Shown piece by piece: positions 22,953 to 31,283 of a DNA stretch of 31,408 nucleotides (the first letter of the stretch is position 1; every line of letters starts with the position of its first letter). The DNA comes from JBBSEX01 sp038239345. Lineage in GTDB: Bacteria; Acidobacteriota; Terriglobia; Bryobacterales; Bryobacteraceae. Both the position numbers and the translations under genes were made by a program. Location: NCBI GenBank assembly GCA_038239345.1, contig JBBSEX010000033.1, forward strand, positions 1-31,408. The letters are read 5' to 3'. Under the pieces are notes generated by a model. It saw nothing but the letters and a program-made list of their open reading frames with translations. It made no database searches and was not told the origin of the DNA.

Positions 22953-25900
22953 GCAGCTTCTGCCTGCTTGGGGCTGAACCAGGGGAAAAGGACCGGGATC
23001 AAGTAAAGGGTCAGCAGCGTTGAGGTAATCAGACCGCCGATCACGACCGTGGCGAGGGGCCTTTGGACTTCCGCACCAGTGGCGGTTGACACTGCCATAG
23101 GGATGAAGCCGAGACTGGCTACCAGCGCGGTGATGAGCACCGGACGCAGCCGGTCCGTTGCGCCCTCGCGAACCGCGGACACCATATCTTTTCCATGCTG
23201 TCGCAACGAGTTAATGTGACTTACCAGCACGATTCCATTCAGCACGGCAACTCCGAACAGGGCGATGAATCCAATGGACGCCGACAGATTCAGGTTCAGA
23301 CCGCGAAGCCACAAGGCAGCAATTCCGCCTACCAACGCGAACGGTACATTCAGCAGGATCAGGCTTGCCTGTTTTGCGGAATGAAAAGTCGCGAAGAGCA
23401 AGGCGAAGATAATCCCGATTGAGACCGGCAGCACGATCATCAGCCGCCGGTTTGCGCGCGACTGGTTCGCGAACTGCCCTCCCCATTCCACCTCATAACC
23501 GGAGGGCAGCTTCAAACTTGCATTCACCTTGGCCTGTGCATCTTTTACGAAGGTCCCCAAGTCTGTCCCGCGGACGTTTGTCTGGATCGCGACTCTGCGC
23601 TCGGTATTCTCTCGCGAGATGACCTCCGGCCCACGGACCGTCCGCACCTGCGCCACCTGATCCAAGGTGACGACCTCGCCGCCCGGAGCGCGAAGCACCA
23701 ACCGGGACAGTGCTTCTGGATCGTTCCTCAACTTAGGCGGTAGTTGTACTGAGATAGGAAATCTGGCGCGACCCTGAATCATCTCCGAAACCTGCTTTCC
23801 ACCAATCAATGTCTCGACCAGTTCCTGGACATCGGAAACATTGAGGCCATAGCGCGCCAGAGCGCCACGGTCGAGATCGACCTGCAGTTCAGCCACACCG
23901 GACGTTACCTCCATCTGCGGTTCCGCCGCTCCGGGAACAGAAGAGATAATGGCGAGCGTTTTCCTGCCGAGATCTTCCAGTACATTCAGGTCTTCTCCGA
24001 ATATCTTTACTGCAACGTCGCCGCGTATGCCGGTTACGGTTTCGTCCATGCGCATCTCCATCGGCTGCGTCATCGAATAACTCACGCCGGGAACCTTCTT
24101 GAGAGATGTGGCCAGCGCTTCAATCAATTCCTGCTTGTTCTTGCAGCACTTCCATTGATCCTTTGGCGCCAACTGAAGATAGGAGTCGGATTCGTAGATA
24201 CCCATGGACTCGGTGGCAACGTCGGGACGCCCGAGTTTCGTCACCACGCCAGTGACTTCGGAGAAGTTGCGAATGGCCTTCGCAACCTCTCGGCTTACGT
24301 TTACCGAGTCCGTAAGAGCGATGCCCGGAAGCTTGCGGGAAGTGATTAGGATGGACCCTTCGTCAAGTTTCGGCATGAATTCCGTGCCGATGAACTTCAA
24401 CGAGAATAGTGAGCCGGAAACGATGACCAGCGCCGAGGCGAGCAGTATCCACCGGTAGCGCAATGCTCCGCCCAGACTTCTGTTATAAGCGCTCTGCATT
24501 CGCCCGAATATGCGTTCGCTGATGTTGTTGCGGCCCTCCGTTCTCGGCTTCAAGAAGTAACTGGATAACACAGGCACTACGGTTATGGCCAAGATCAGCG
24601 AGCCCAGGAGCGCGGAGCAAACCGTAATCGCCATTGGCCGGAACATACGGCCTTCCAGGCCCTGCAGCGTGAAGACAGGCAGATAAACCGCAATGATGAT
24701 CGCGACGCCGAACAGGATGGGACGCGAAACTTCGGCTGACGCACGTCGGACCGTCTCCAGAACTCCGGCCTCTCGCTGGCGCTCCAGTTGATGCACGGAA
24801 TTCTCGATCATCACCACCGATCCATCGACGATCATTCCGAAATCGATTGCACCGAGGCTCATCAGATTGGCGGAAACTCCAAACGCCGCCATACCGATAA
24901 ACCCAAACAGCATGGAAAGCGGAATCATTGCGGCAACGATAAGCGCGGCGCGGAGATCGCCCAGGAATAGGAGGAGAACCACCGTTACCAGCAGGCCTGC
25001 CTCCAACAGATTGCGGCGCACCGTATGGATGGTGCCGTTAATGATTTCCGATTGATCGTAGAATGGTCGCAACTGCAAGCCGGGCGGAAGATGGAGAGAA
25101 GCGAGCCGCGTCTTGATTCGTTCAATTACGGACCGGCCGTTTTCGCCTTTGAGGGTAATCAGGGTTGCGGAGACAGCCTCACGGCCTTCCCGAAGAGTGG
25201 CGCCGTAACGCAGGACGGGCACCTCCGTTATCTTCGCGACATCGCGCAATAGGACGGACGTTCCTTCGTGCGCCACGACGACAATTCGCTCAAGATCTTC
25301 CGGGGACTTGATGCGGCCCAGTCCCCGCACCGTGTATTGTTCTTCGGCATGTTCGATATAACCACCGCCGAAGTTCGCGTTGTTGGCGGCGGTACGCGCC
25401 ACCAGATCGTGAACCGTCACACCATAGCGGCGAAGGGCTTCCGGATCAATCTCAATGGCGTACTGCTTCGTCTGACCTCCCCACGCATTCACCTCGCTCA
25501 CACCGGGAACACTGCGCAAGGCAAAACGAAGATTCCAGTCCTGAAATGTTTTCACATCCATGAGCGACTGGTTCGGATTCTCAAGGGTGTACTGAAACAC
25601 TTCTCCGAACGCCGTGGCCATAGGTCCCAGGCCAGGTTGTACTTTCTGCGGGAGTCTTTCGCGAACATCCTGCAAGCGTTCCGAAACAAGCTGACGTGCG
25701 AGATATTGATCCAGGGAATCTTCAAAAACAAGCGTGATCATGGAGAGACCCAGCGTTGACATGGACCGAACCGTTTCCAACCGGGGCATGCCGGCGAGCG
25801 CGCTTTCTATGGGAAACGTGACCAGTTCATCCACTTCACTCGAGGACATCGAGGGACATTCGGTGACCACAAGAACCTGGTTGTTCGTCAGATCGGGAAA

Positions 25901-26014
25901 GGCATCGATCGGCAGATTGAGAATCACGAATACGCCGGCGACAATAAGTGCGGCCAGGCCGCCCAGCACCAGCCATCGGTTGTCGAGACAGGAATCGATG
26001 ATGCGTTTCAGCAT
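22949..26014 (-). CDS. czcA: Heavy-metal RND efflux pump, inner-membrane subunit CzcA-like
   Basis: This 1021-aa HME-RND proton antiporter drives divalent metal ions out through the CzcCBA tripartite channel. The N-terminus starts MLKRIIDSCLDNRWLVLGGL (TM1), followed by the porter region. TM4 carries DFGMIVDGSVVMIEN at residues 391-405 with D391, D397 and E404. This pattern is closer to the CzcA-type (Zn/Co/Cd) signature than to the copper/silver CusA type, though exact ion specificity is inferred. The second half repeats the fold and ends with TM8-12 (FIALFGVAVLNGIVLVSHIN). Length is normal and undamaged. The ATG lies three bases after the czcB stop, and the MFS gene overlaps its end. Confidence 0.92.
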   Translation of the reverse strand: MLKRIIDSCLDNRWLVLGGLAALIVAGVFVILNLPIDAFPDLTNNQVLVVTECPSMSSSEVDELVTFPIESALAGMPRLETVRSMSTLGLSMITLVFEDSLDQYLARQLVSERLQDVRERLPQKVQPGLGPMATAFGEVFQYTLENPNQSLMDVKTFQDWNLRFALRSVPGVSEVNAWGGQTKQYAIEIDPEALRRYGVTVHDLVARTAANNANFGGGYIEHAEEQYTVRGLGRIKSPEDLERIVVVAHEGTSVLLRDVAKITEVPVLRYGATLREGREAVSATLITLKGENGRSVIERIKTRLASLHLPPGLQLRPFYDQSEIINGTIHTVRRNLLEAGLLVTVVLLLFLGDLRAALIVAAMIPLSMLFGFIGMAAFGVSANLMSLGAIDFGMIVDGSVVMIENSVHQLERQREAGVLETVRRASAEVSRPILFGVAIIIAVYLPVFTLQGLEGRMFRPMAITVCSALLGSLILAITVVPVLSSYFLKPRTEGRNNISERIFGRMQSAYNRSLGGALRYRWILLASALVIVSGSLFSLKFIGTEFMPKLDEGSILITSRKLPGIALTDSVNVSREVAKAIRNFSEVTGVVTKLGRPDVATESMGIYESDSYLQLAPKDQWKCCKNKQELIEALATSLKKVPGVSYSMTQPMEMRMDETVTGIRGDVAVKIFGEDLNVLEDLGRKTLAIISSVPGAAEPQMEVTSGVAELQVDLDRGALARYGLNVSDVQELVETLIGGKQVSEMIQGRARFPISVQLPPKLRNDPEALSRLVLRAPGGEVVTLDQVAQVRTVRGPEVISRENTERRVAIQTNVRGTDLGTFVKDAQAKVNASLKLPSGYEVEWGGQFANQSRANRRLMIVLPVSIGIIFALLFATFHSAKQASLILLNVPFALVGGIAALWLRGLNLNLSASIGFIALFGVAVLNGIVLVSHINSLRQHGKDMVSAVREGATDRLRPVLITALVASLGFIPMAVSTATGAEVQRPLATVVIGGLITSTLLTLYLIPVLFPWFSPKQAEAA

Positions 26015-26017
26015 GGG

Positions 26018-27256
26018 TCAGTTCTCCTCCAGAGTGCTCTTCAGCAGTTCGGACTTCAGCACAAAGCTTCCTTTCACGACCACCGAATCCTGCATCGTGA
26101 GACCCTCCAGAATCTCGACTTCCCCGCCGTCGCGTTGTCCCGTCCGGACCGCGCGGCTTTGAAACTCGGTGGCGGACCGGCGGACAAATACAGCGGGTAC
26201 TCCATTGATTTCCTGAACCGCCGCTTCCGGTACGAACAGCGCCGCCCGGTGCTCCGCCTGCTCGAACGCGGCGGTGGCGTACATCTCCGGTTTCAGCATT
26301 CCTTGGGGATTCGGAATTGCGACCCGCACCTGGAGAGTGCGGGTTTCGGGATCAAGTTTTTCTCCGAGCTTCAGGATGCGCCCCATGAAATCGCGGCCGG
26401 GGTAAGCGCGCACCTGCACGCGAGCGGATTGGCCGGGCCGTATCTTCGAAAGGTCCACCTCGTTGACGGCGGCGATCATCCAGATGGAAGAGGTATCGGC
26501 AACGGACAGCACCTCGTCGCCGGTATTCAGGACGCTTCCCTCCGTCGCCTTGCGTTCGAAGACGACACCGGAAGCGGGCGCGAAGATGGGAATCCCTTCC
26601 TCGGCATTTCCCCCTGCGCCCGGCAGTGTTTTCGCAGTCTCTTCCATGACTGCCACGTGAAGGATATCGGTCAGATGAGTCTGTTCCATGACGACCTGCG
26701 CCTGAGCTTTTTCAATCCCAGCCTCCGTGTTGCTCAGTTCGGCCTCAGCGTTCTCCACATCCTGGCGGGAACCCGCCCGCAGTTCCAGAAGCCTGCGGGC
26801 ACGGTCGCGTCGCCGCACCGCAAACGCTTGCGCTGCTTTTGCGCGGTTGAGCTCCGTGGTTGCCTGCTGATATGCTGCGCGGGCTTCGTGCTCATCGTGG
26901 CTATGGATGCGACCTACTATCTGACCTCGGCGGACAGAATCGCCCAACCTGACCGGCAGAGCGGAAACTCTTCCGCTGGCCACCGCACCCACATGCCAGA
27001 TGCGATCCTCATTCAGAGCGAGTTGGCCCTGTGCGCTTACCTTTTCAGACACGGTCTTTGTGCGCACTGCTTCAACCACGATGTGAACTCTGCGCTGCTG
27101 CGATTCATCAAGGGCAAGCACTCCCGCTTCGCGTGGTTGCTTGGCGGGAGCTTGCGCCGTAGCAGGAGCGGCGCTCTCCTTCTTCGCGGCGGGCTTGTCA
27201 CCCGACCCGCACGATACAAGCAGCAAGGCGATTCCAACCAATGCGGTTCGTCTCAT
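26018..27256 (-). CDS. czcB: Heavy-metal RND efflux pump, periplasmic adaptor CzcB-like lipoprotein
   Basis: This 412-aa membrane fusion protein bridges CzcA and the outer-membrane channel. A short signal with lipobox LLVSC (Cys16) marks it as a lipoprotein. A Pro/Ala-rich linker follows, then a barrel-sandwich (biotinyl-lipoyl-like) domain (HVGAVASGRVSALPVRLGDS), an alpha-hairpin coiled coil (AAYQQATTELNRAKAAQAFA), the second lipoyl half (IFAPASGVVFERKATEGSVL) and a beta-barrel domain (VDLSKIRPGQSARVQVRAYP). Length is typical. The ATG follows the czcC TAA directly with no gap, and czcA starts three bases after its own stop, so translation is tightly coupled. Confidence 0.92.
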   Translation of the reverse strand: MRRTALVGIALLLVSCGSGDKPAAKKESAAPATAQAPAKQPREAGVLALDESQQRRVHIVVEAVRTKTVSEKVSAQGQLALNEDRIWHVGAVASGRVSALPVRLGDSVRRGQIVGRIHSHDEHEARAAYQQATTELNRAKAAQAFAVRRRDRARRLLELRAGSRQDVENAEAELSNTEAGIEKAQAQVVMEQTHLTDILHVAVMEETAKTLPGAGGNAEEGIPIFAPASGVVFERKATEGSVLNTGDEVLSVADTSSIWMIAAVNEVDLSKIRPGQSARVQVRAYPGRDFMGRILKLGEKLDPETRTLQVRVAIPNPQGMLKPEMYATAAFEQAEHRAALFVPEAAVQEINGVPAVFVRRSATEFQSRAVRTGQRDGGEVEILEGLTMQDSVVVKGSFVLKSELLKSTLEEN

Positions 27257-28480
27257 TTATTCATTCCCCTGAGCGATAGACAATGCGGAGGCGCTCTGTC
27301 GTAAATCGAGAAGAGCGCGTGTGTAGGCCGAACGCGTGTCGAGGCGGGCACGCTCCGCATCCAGCATCCGCAAAATGTCCAAACCGCCTTCACGGTACGC
27401 AGCCTCGGCGATTCGGTACACCTCGTCCGCGCGGTCGCGCATAGGCGCGAGCCTGGTGGTTAAGAGTTTTTGCCTGGCCTCGTACTCGCTCCTGGCCGCC
27501 TCCACCTCCGACCGGATCAGGGCCTGTGTCGCGGCCAGTTGCGATTCGGCTACGCGGATTTCCGCCGATGCAGCCTCAATCTGCCCCTGATTCTTGTTAC
27601 GGACCGGGAGCGGGATCTGAACCGCGGCATAGAGGGTGTCGAAACCCGCCGTGCGCTTATAGCCGAGGAAGGCGTCCGGATCAACCTTCGCATTCGCCTG
27701 CTGCAGCCGAAGGTTTGCCTTTGCCTGCAGGATAGCTTCGCGGGCGAGCACTATCTGCTGCCGTCGTTCGAAAACCTGATCGAGAGGAAGCATTTCCATC
27801 GTTACGACGGTCTCCACGGGATCGGCGAAAATCACCGGCGGGAACTCCGAACTTCCCATTTCACGGAAGAGCGCAATCCGCGCACGTTCCGCATCCTGCG
27901 CAGCCGTGGTGGCGGAGAGAATGAGACGGTCACGTTCCACCTCAATGCGGAGCAGATCGATTTCGGCGGAAGCGCCCTCGCGGACACGGTCGCGGTGATA
28001 TTGGACCACGCGCTCGAAGCGGGAAGCCTCCTCATTTAGAAAATCGCGTTGCTGCGCGGCACCGGACGCAGCCCAGTACGCGGCGCTCACACGACCGGTG
28101 ATCTGCTGGCGCTGCAGTTGCGCTTCGACTTCGCTGCGTTTGACAACTTCTTCCGCCAATTGCTGGCGTTTTTGTCGCTTACCTCCTGTTTCAAAGGTCT
28201 GACCGATGTACGCATAGCTGTCGGCATCACGCGGATAGGAAAACGCCGGCGTGCCGCCAAATCGAGTGTTCTCCGACTGCAGAACCAGGCGTGGATTGAG
28301 ACCTGTTCCCGCTTGCCGCAAGAGTCCTCTGGCCGCATCGACGCGAGCTGACGCGACAGCAATCTGTGAGTTTGAACGTAGTGCCTGAGTCACTGCATCC
28401 GCAAGCGTCAGGCGCATTTGCGCGCACAACGCCGGGGAAAACAGCAGAACCGTTATACAATTCCGCGCAGAAAAATGCAT
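27257..28480 (-). CDS. czcC: Heavy-metal RND efflux pump, outer-membrane channel CzcC-like
   Basis: This 407-aa TolC-family outer-membrane factor forms the exit duct of the CzcCBA pump. It has a signal peptide (MHFSARNCITVLLFSPALCA) and the duplicated OEP repeats of long alternating helices, for example LTLADAVTQALRSNSQIAVA near the front and AAYREGGLDILRMLDAERAR in the second repeat. Length and heptad-rich pattern are normal for CzcC. It is the first structural gene of the pump operon, lying 60 bases downstream of the small His-rich gene and directly abutting czcB. Confidence 0.9.
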   Translation of the reverse strand: MHFSARNCITVLLFSPALCAQMRLTLADAVTQALRSNSQIAVASARVDAARGLLRQAGTGLNPRLVLQSENTRFGGTPAFSYPRDADSYAYIGQTFETGGKRQKRQQLAEEVVKRSEVEAQLQRQQITGRVSAAYWAASGAAQQRDFLNEEASRFERVVQYHRDRVREGASAEIDLLRIEVERDRLILSATTAAQDAERARIALFREMGSSEFPPVIFADPVETVVTMEMLPLDQVFERRQQIVLAREAILQAKANLRLQQANAKVDPDAFLGYKRTAGFDTLYAAVQIPLPVRNKNQGQIEAASAEIRVAESQLAATQALIRSEVEAARSEYEARQKLLTTRLAPMRDRADEVYRIAEAAYREGGLDILRMLDAERARLDTRSAYTRALLDLRQSASALSIAQGNE

Positions 28481-28540
28481 GTCTTGCCTCTTTAGATTGA
28501 AAAATGGAGAAAACGCCCGAGCGGGCGAACGGGGAGGCGA

Positions 28541-28918
28541 TCAGGCAGGAGGAGCGCGCGGATTGGTCGTGCCCGGAGGAGGCGGGCCATGAGCTCTGGG
28601 CCGGATCGAAATCGGCTGCCAAGAAGCCAACTCGGGCGGCGGCAACAGGAGAGTCGCAGACACCAAGGAAGCAAAAACGGTCACCTGCGAGCATCTTGGC
28701 GATGTCAGCCAATTGTGAAAAACGGCGTCGTCATCGGGATCTATGTCGGTGAAGGCGGGCGTTGGCACTTCGGACGTTTTTACATGGCCGAAATGCGTGT
28801 GGAAGAGAGTTGCCGGGTGAGTTTGGGTGCTGTCATGGTCGTGAGTATGGAAGTTGCTCGCTTGCAGGGATGCAAGCGAGAGGGCAATAGCCATCAGCCA
28901 CGATAGACCGCTTCTCAC
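28541..28918 (-). CDS. Small His-rich exported protein upstream of czcCBA (CzcI-like)
   Basis: From a GTG at 28918 this 125-aa protein starts with a signal-like segment (RSGLSWLMAIALSLASLQAS). A histidine cluster follows (NFHTHDHDSTQTHPATLFHT, then HFGH) that could bind metal ions in the periplasm. The C-terminal half has a hydrophobic stretch (VTVFASLVSATLLLPPPELA) and a Pro-rich tail. Small CzcI/CusF-like His-rich proteins often head czc operons and act in metal sensing or buffering. That role is inferred from position and composition. An ATG at 28894 is an alternative start. The frame is open further upstream to an ATG at 29014, but those residues overlap another reading and lack a signal. 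Confidence 0.6.
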   Translation of the reverse strand: MRSGLSWLMAIALSLASLQASNFHTHDHDSTQTHPATLFHTHFGHVKTSEVPTPAFTDIDPDDDAVFHNWLTSPRCSQVTVFASLVSATLLLPPPELASWQPISIRPRAHGPPPPGTTNPRAPPA

Positions 28919-28928
28919 TTCCGTAATT

Positions 28929-29048
28929 CTACCGTGCGGGCGATTGGCGAAGGGCGGGGACGATACGAAGCTCGAGAGCCAGCCAGTTTGTATCTTCGTC
29001 GCCGAATGCATCAATGACGACGGTCTGGCCTATCTTCAGGTGTGACAC
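28929..29048 (-). pseudogene. Short coding-like remnant of unknown protein
   Basis: A 39-residue frame (VSHLKIGQTVVIDAFGDEDT, then NWLALELRIVPALRQSPAR) ends 10 bases before the GTG of the His-rich gene. It looks protein-like (alternating hydrophobic residues, acidic loop), but I recognise no family and no start is convincing. It may be a C-terminal scrap or a leader ORF. Confidence 0.3.
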
Positions 29049-29320
29049 GGCCGCAATTTCTGATCGCCTTTGATCACAGTCTCTTTCGCGATCCGTAAGC
29101 CTCGCGCCGAGACTCCGAATGCAGAACGACAGGAGCGCCGGGTGTGAGCAGGTCGAGTGGCGACTATGGCCGATACTATGGCTACCCCCTGCAGCTACCG
29201 GTTAATACAGGTTGCTATCTCCCGAGCTTTCAGGACCGGTAACCTAAACAAAAGCAATAACATAGGACAACCCTGAGCAACGGGTAGTAGTTAAGCTAAC
29301 TCTCTGATTCTCCGTCGTCA
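29049..29320. other. Intergenic region upstream of the czc operon
   Basis: I see no confident gene, promoter or operator in this stretch. It ends at the tRNA-Pro half. The czc operon promoter may lie here, but no clear -35/-10 pair stands out. Confidence 0.35.
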
Positions 29321-29370
29321 CCTGGTTCGGGACCAGGAGGTCGGAGGTTCGAATCCTCCCGCCCCGACCA
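29321..29370 (+). other. tRNA-Pro(CGG) 3' half (candidate att site)
   Basis: CCTGG-TTCGGGA-CCAGG forms an anticodon arm with a CGG anticodon. It is followed by the T arm GGAGG-TTCGAAT-CCTCC, the 3' acceptor strand CGCCCCG, discriminator A and an encoded CCA. The 5' half, which should begin CGGGGCG, is not present upstream. A displaced 3' half next to an integrase gene is the standard trace of tRNA-targeted integration (attL or attR). Confidence 0.75.
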
Positions 29371-29384
29371 ATATCCCTTTCATT

Positions 29385-29888
29385 ATCATAGGCGGCTTGG
29401 GTATCGTCCCCAACTTGAGTCGCGGCCTCGAGGTAACGGTTCTCTTCGTCCTCGCTCAGGACACGCTCCCGGCGATTTTCACCGCGCAACATCTCCACTT
29501 TGGGTAGTGCCCGTTCTACCTTGCTCCACTCCACTGCCAGCTTGAACATTCGGCGCAGGACTTCCAACTGCCGGTTAATGCTGGCGATCGCTAATCCGGC
29601 TTTGCGTTGCTTGGTAACGAAACTCGCGATGTGCTCGTGTCTGATGGCATCGAGCCGGCAGTTCGCTAAGGCGGGATGCGCGTTCAGGTTCTTCAGACCG
29701 TTTCGATAATATTCGAGGGTTTTAGCTTTGTTCTGGCTGCGGGCCTCGATAAACGGAACGAAGTCCCGCTGCCCAAATTCCGCCAGTGTCGGCGCCGCAA
29801 CGCGATCCCGAATTCCCACCTCCCCTTTCGCGAGTGAAGTTTTGTGCGCTGCCTCAATCTGTTCGGCTACTCGTTTGTTCGTTTGCTT
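29385..29888 (-). pseudogene. Tyrosine recombinase (phage-type integrase), central fragment
   Basis: The minus strand encodes KQTNKRVAEQIEAAHKTSLA, then a core-binding SAM-like domain (KTLEYYRNGLKNLNAHPALA ... SINRQLEVLRRMFKLAVEW) and the start of the catalytic region (ENRRERVLSEDEENRYLEAA). The catalytic RHRY residues are missing. After GDDTQAAYDN the frame enters the antisense of the tRNA-Pro half and continues only as translated tRNA, ending at 29244. The first about 19 residues of the open frame (from 29945) overlap the neighbouring serine recombinase on the other strand and do not look like integrase. Both ends are therefore cut and the protein is non-functional. Confidence 0.7.
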
Positions 29889-29894
29889 GGAGCT

Positions 29895-30424
29895 CGGATG
29901 GCGAGGGTCGCTGCTGCAACTGGCCGGCGGCCGCGTAGCTGCCAAGGGTGATCATTGCGAAGCTGGATCGCCTGACCCGAAGCGTGAAGGATCTTTGTAC
30001 TCCGCTCGAACGATTCAACCGCCACGGCGTGACGCTGGTATCGGTCGCGGAGAGCCTGGATACGGGCTCGGCAGCGGGACGGTTGGTACTGAATATCATG
30101 ACCGCCGTGAGCCAGTGGGAGCGGGAAGCGATCGGCGAACGGACGCGCGACGCGATGAGCCATAAGCGCGGTAACGGAGAACGAGTAGGTAACATCGCCT
30201 TCGGCTACCGGCTCGGTCCTGACGGCAAGCATTTGGAGCCAGACGAGAGCGAACAGGCGGTTGTCAGCGAGATCCGCCAGCTTCGAAATAGTGGTCATTC
30301 CCTGCGCCGCATTGCAACGCAGCTTAATACTCGCGAATTGCGTACCCGTCGCGGATCCGAGTGGCGAATGGAGCATATCGCGCGTATCGTGCGCCAGGAC
30401 GCGTCGACCGTCGCAAGAGGATAA
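29895..30424 (+). pseudogene. Serine recombinase (resolvase/invertase family), N-terminally truncated and frameshifted
   Basis: From GTG 29948 the frame reads IIAKLDRLTRSVKDL, then TLVSVAESLDTGSAAGRLVL and NIMTAVSQWEREAIGERTRD, which are the conserved helices of a serine recombinase catalytic domain. The start of a Recombinase/HTH region follows (RIATQLNTRELRTRRGSEWR). The N-terminal about 60 residues with the nucleophilic serine are missing. A preceding frame, LLQLAGGRVAA (29910 to about 29942), looks like the natural upstream sequence shifted by one base, so a frameshift is likely at 29943-29948. It is inactive as it stands. It sits head to head with the integrase fragment. Confidence 0.65.
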
Positions 30425-30613
30425 AACCTTCACCCACCACCCTCCGACGCAACCTGCTGCCGTTTCCGCCTCAGCAATCACCATTCGATACCGTTTCTGT
30501 TTAAAACAATCGCCACTCGTTCTGATTTATTGAGCCCACGAATACCGTTCCGACTCCCGGCTTGCGATACGCGTCTCACGCTCGATAACTGGCGCTACTG
30601 GTAGCCCAAGAGC

Positions 30614-30639
30614 GTGACGTGACCGGTCCGTGACGTCAC
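30614..30639. repeat. Nested palindromes GTGACGT / GACCGGTC / GTGACGTCAC
   Basis: GTGACGT (30614-30620) is followed by the perfect palindrome GACCGGTC (30621-30628) and, after one base, by the perfect palindrome GTGACGTCAC (30630-30639), which repeats the first motif. It could bind a dimeric protein. No partner is identified. Confidence 0.45.
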
Positions 30640-30681
30640 TTAGTCCGGCTAATCAAACTGATTCCAGCTCATAAACAAAGC

Positions 30682-30718
30682 AACGCCGCCCGAGTCTCGC
30701 GACCAGGACGGCGTTTTT
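30682..30718 (+). terminator. Intrinsic terminator, possibly bidirectional
   Basis: AACGCCGCCC and GGACGGCGTT pair over 10 bp (one wobble) around a 14-base loop and are followed by TTTTT on the plus strand. On the minus strand the hairpin follows the DUF3489 stop by about 15 bases and is trailed by a weaker T-rich stretch. It could end transcripts from both sides. Confidence 0.65.
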
Positions 30719-30732
30719 AGCAGGCTTCGCGC

Positions 30733-31283
30733 CTATTTCGCGATCTTGTAGAAGCGCTCGCCAGCTGCGTTCTTGGCGGACTCGATCTTCTCTCCGTGCT
30801 TACTTCCCAAGATGCTGACGAATCCGCGCACCGTGTGCGCTTGCCAGCCCGTCGCTTCCATGATCTCGGCCAGCGTCGCCCCCTTCGCCCGTTTCATAAG
30901 CATGAGAACTTCCGCTCGTTTGTTGGTACGTTCCGACGCGGGCGTCTTCGTCTTCTTCGCAGCTTTGGCAGGTTTCGTGGCCGTGCGCTCTTTCTTTGCT
31001 GCGATCGGCTCGGCCGCTTCGAGCGCTGGTGCTTCGTTCTCCGCATTAAGTATCTGGATCGCATCCCAAATCCGCTTAACGGCGGTCTGGCGATTGGTGA
31101 ACTTCTTCACCGGCCTGAATGTGTCGAAGGGCGTCACGCCCGCAAAGCTATTCCAGACTTCGACGAGTCGGGATGCTGGCCACTCAGCGCTGATCTTCGC
31201 GAGTTCCTTCAGCGAGGCGAATGTTTCTAGACTAGCGGCGTCGGCAGGAACGTCGGCGTGCGCGGTGATGTTGATTTCGGTAT
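30733..31283 (-). CDS. DUF3489 domain protein, N-terminus cut by an IS21-type element
   Basis: The C-terminal domain (KRAEVLMLMKRAKGATLAEI, then MEATGWQAHTVRGFVSILGS) is a winged-helix-like DUF3489 module common in proteobacterial and acidobacterial accessory DNA. The N-terminal part (SLETFASLKELAKISAEWPA, then SRLVEVWNSFAGVTP) and the alanine/lysine-rich linker fit the same family. An ATG at 31137 gives 134 residues, but the coding pattern continues upstream without a stop to about 31283. There it meets the terminal repeats of the second IS21 element, so the native start is lost. It is probably a small DNA-associated protein; its function is unknown. Confidence 0.7.

Larger units (their letters stand above)
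30425..30732. other. Convergent intergenic region with palindromes and a terminator
   Basis: This stretch contains no gene that I can support. It holds the palindrome cluster at 30614-30639 and the terminator-like hairpin at 30682-30718. Confidence 0.5.

Noticed and set aside
26135..27304. 389-codon open frame on the plus strand
   Set aside because: It is antisense to the clear czcB gene and has no recognisable domain.
28919..29014. N-terminal extension of the His-rich protein from the ATG at 29014
   Set aside because: The extra residues lack a signal peptide and overlap a different coding-like frame; a start at 28918 or 28894 gives a proper signal segment.
29244..29380. C-terminal tail of the integrase frame (GRGGRIRTSDLLVPNQ...)
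   Set aside because: This is the well-known artefact of translating the antisense of a tRNA gene; the bases are the tRNA-Pro half.
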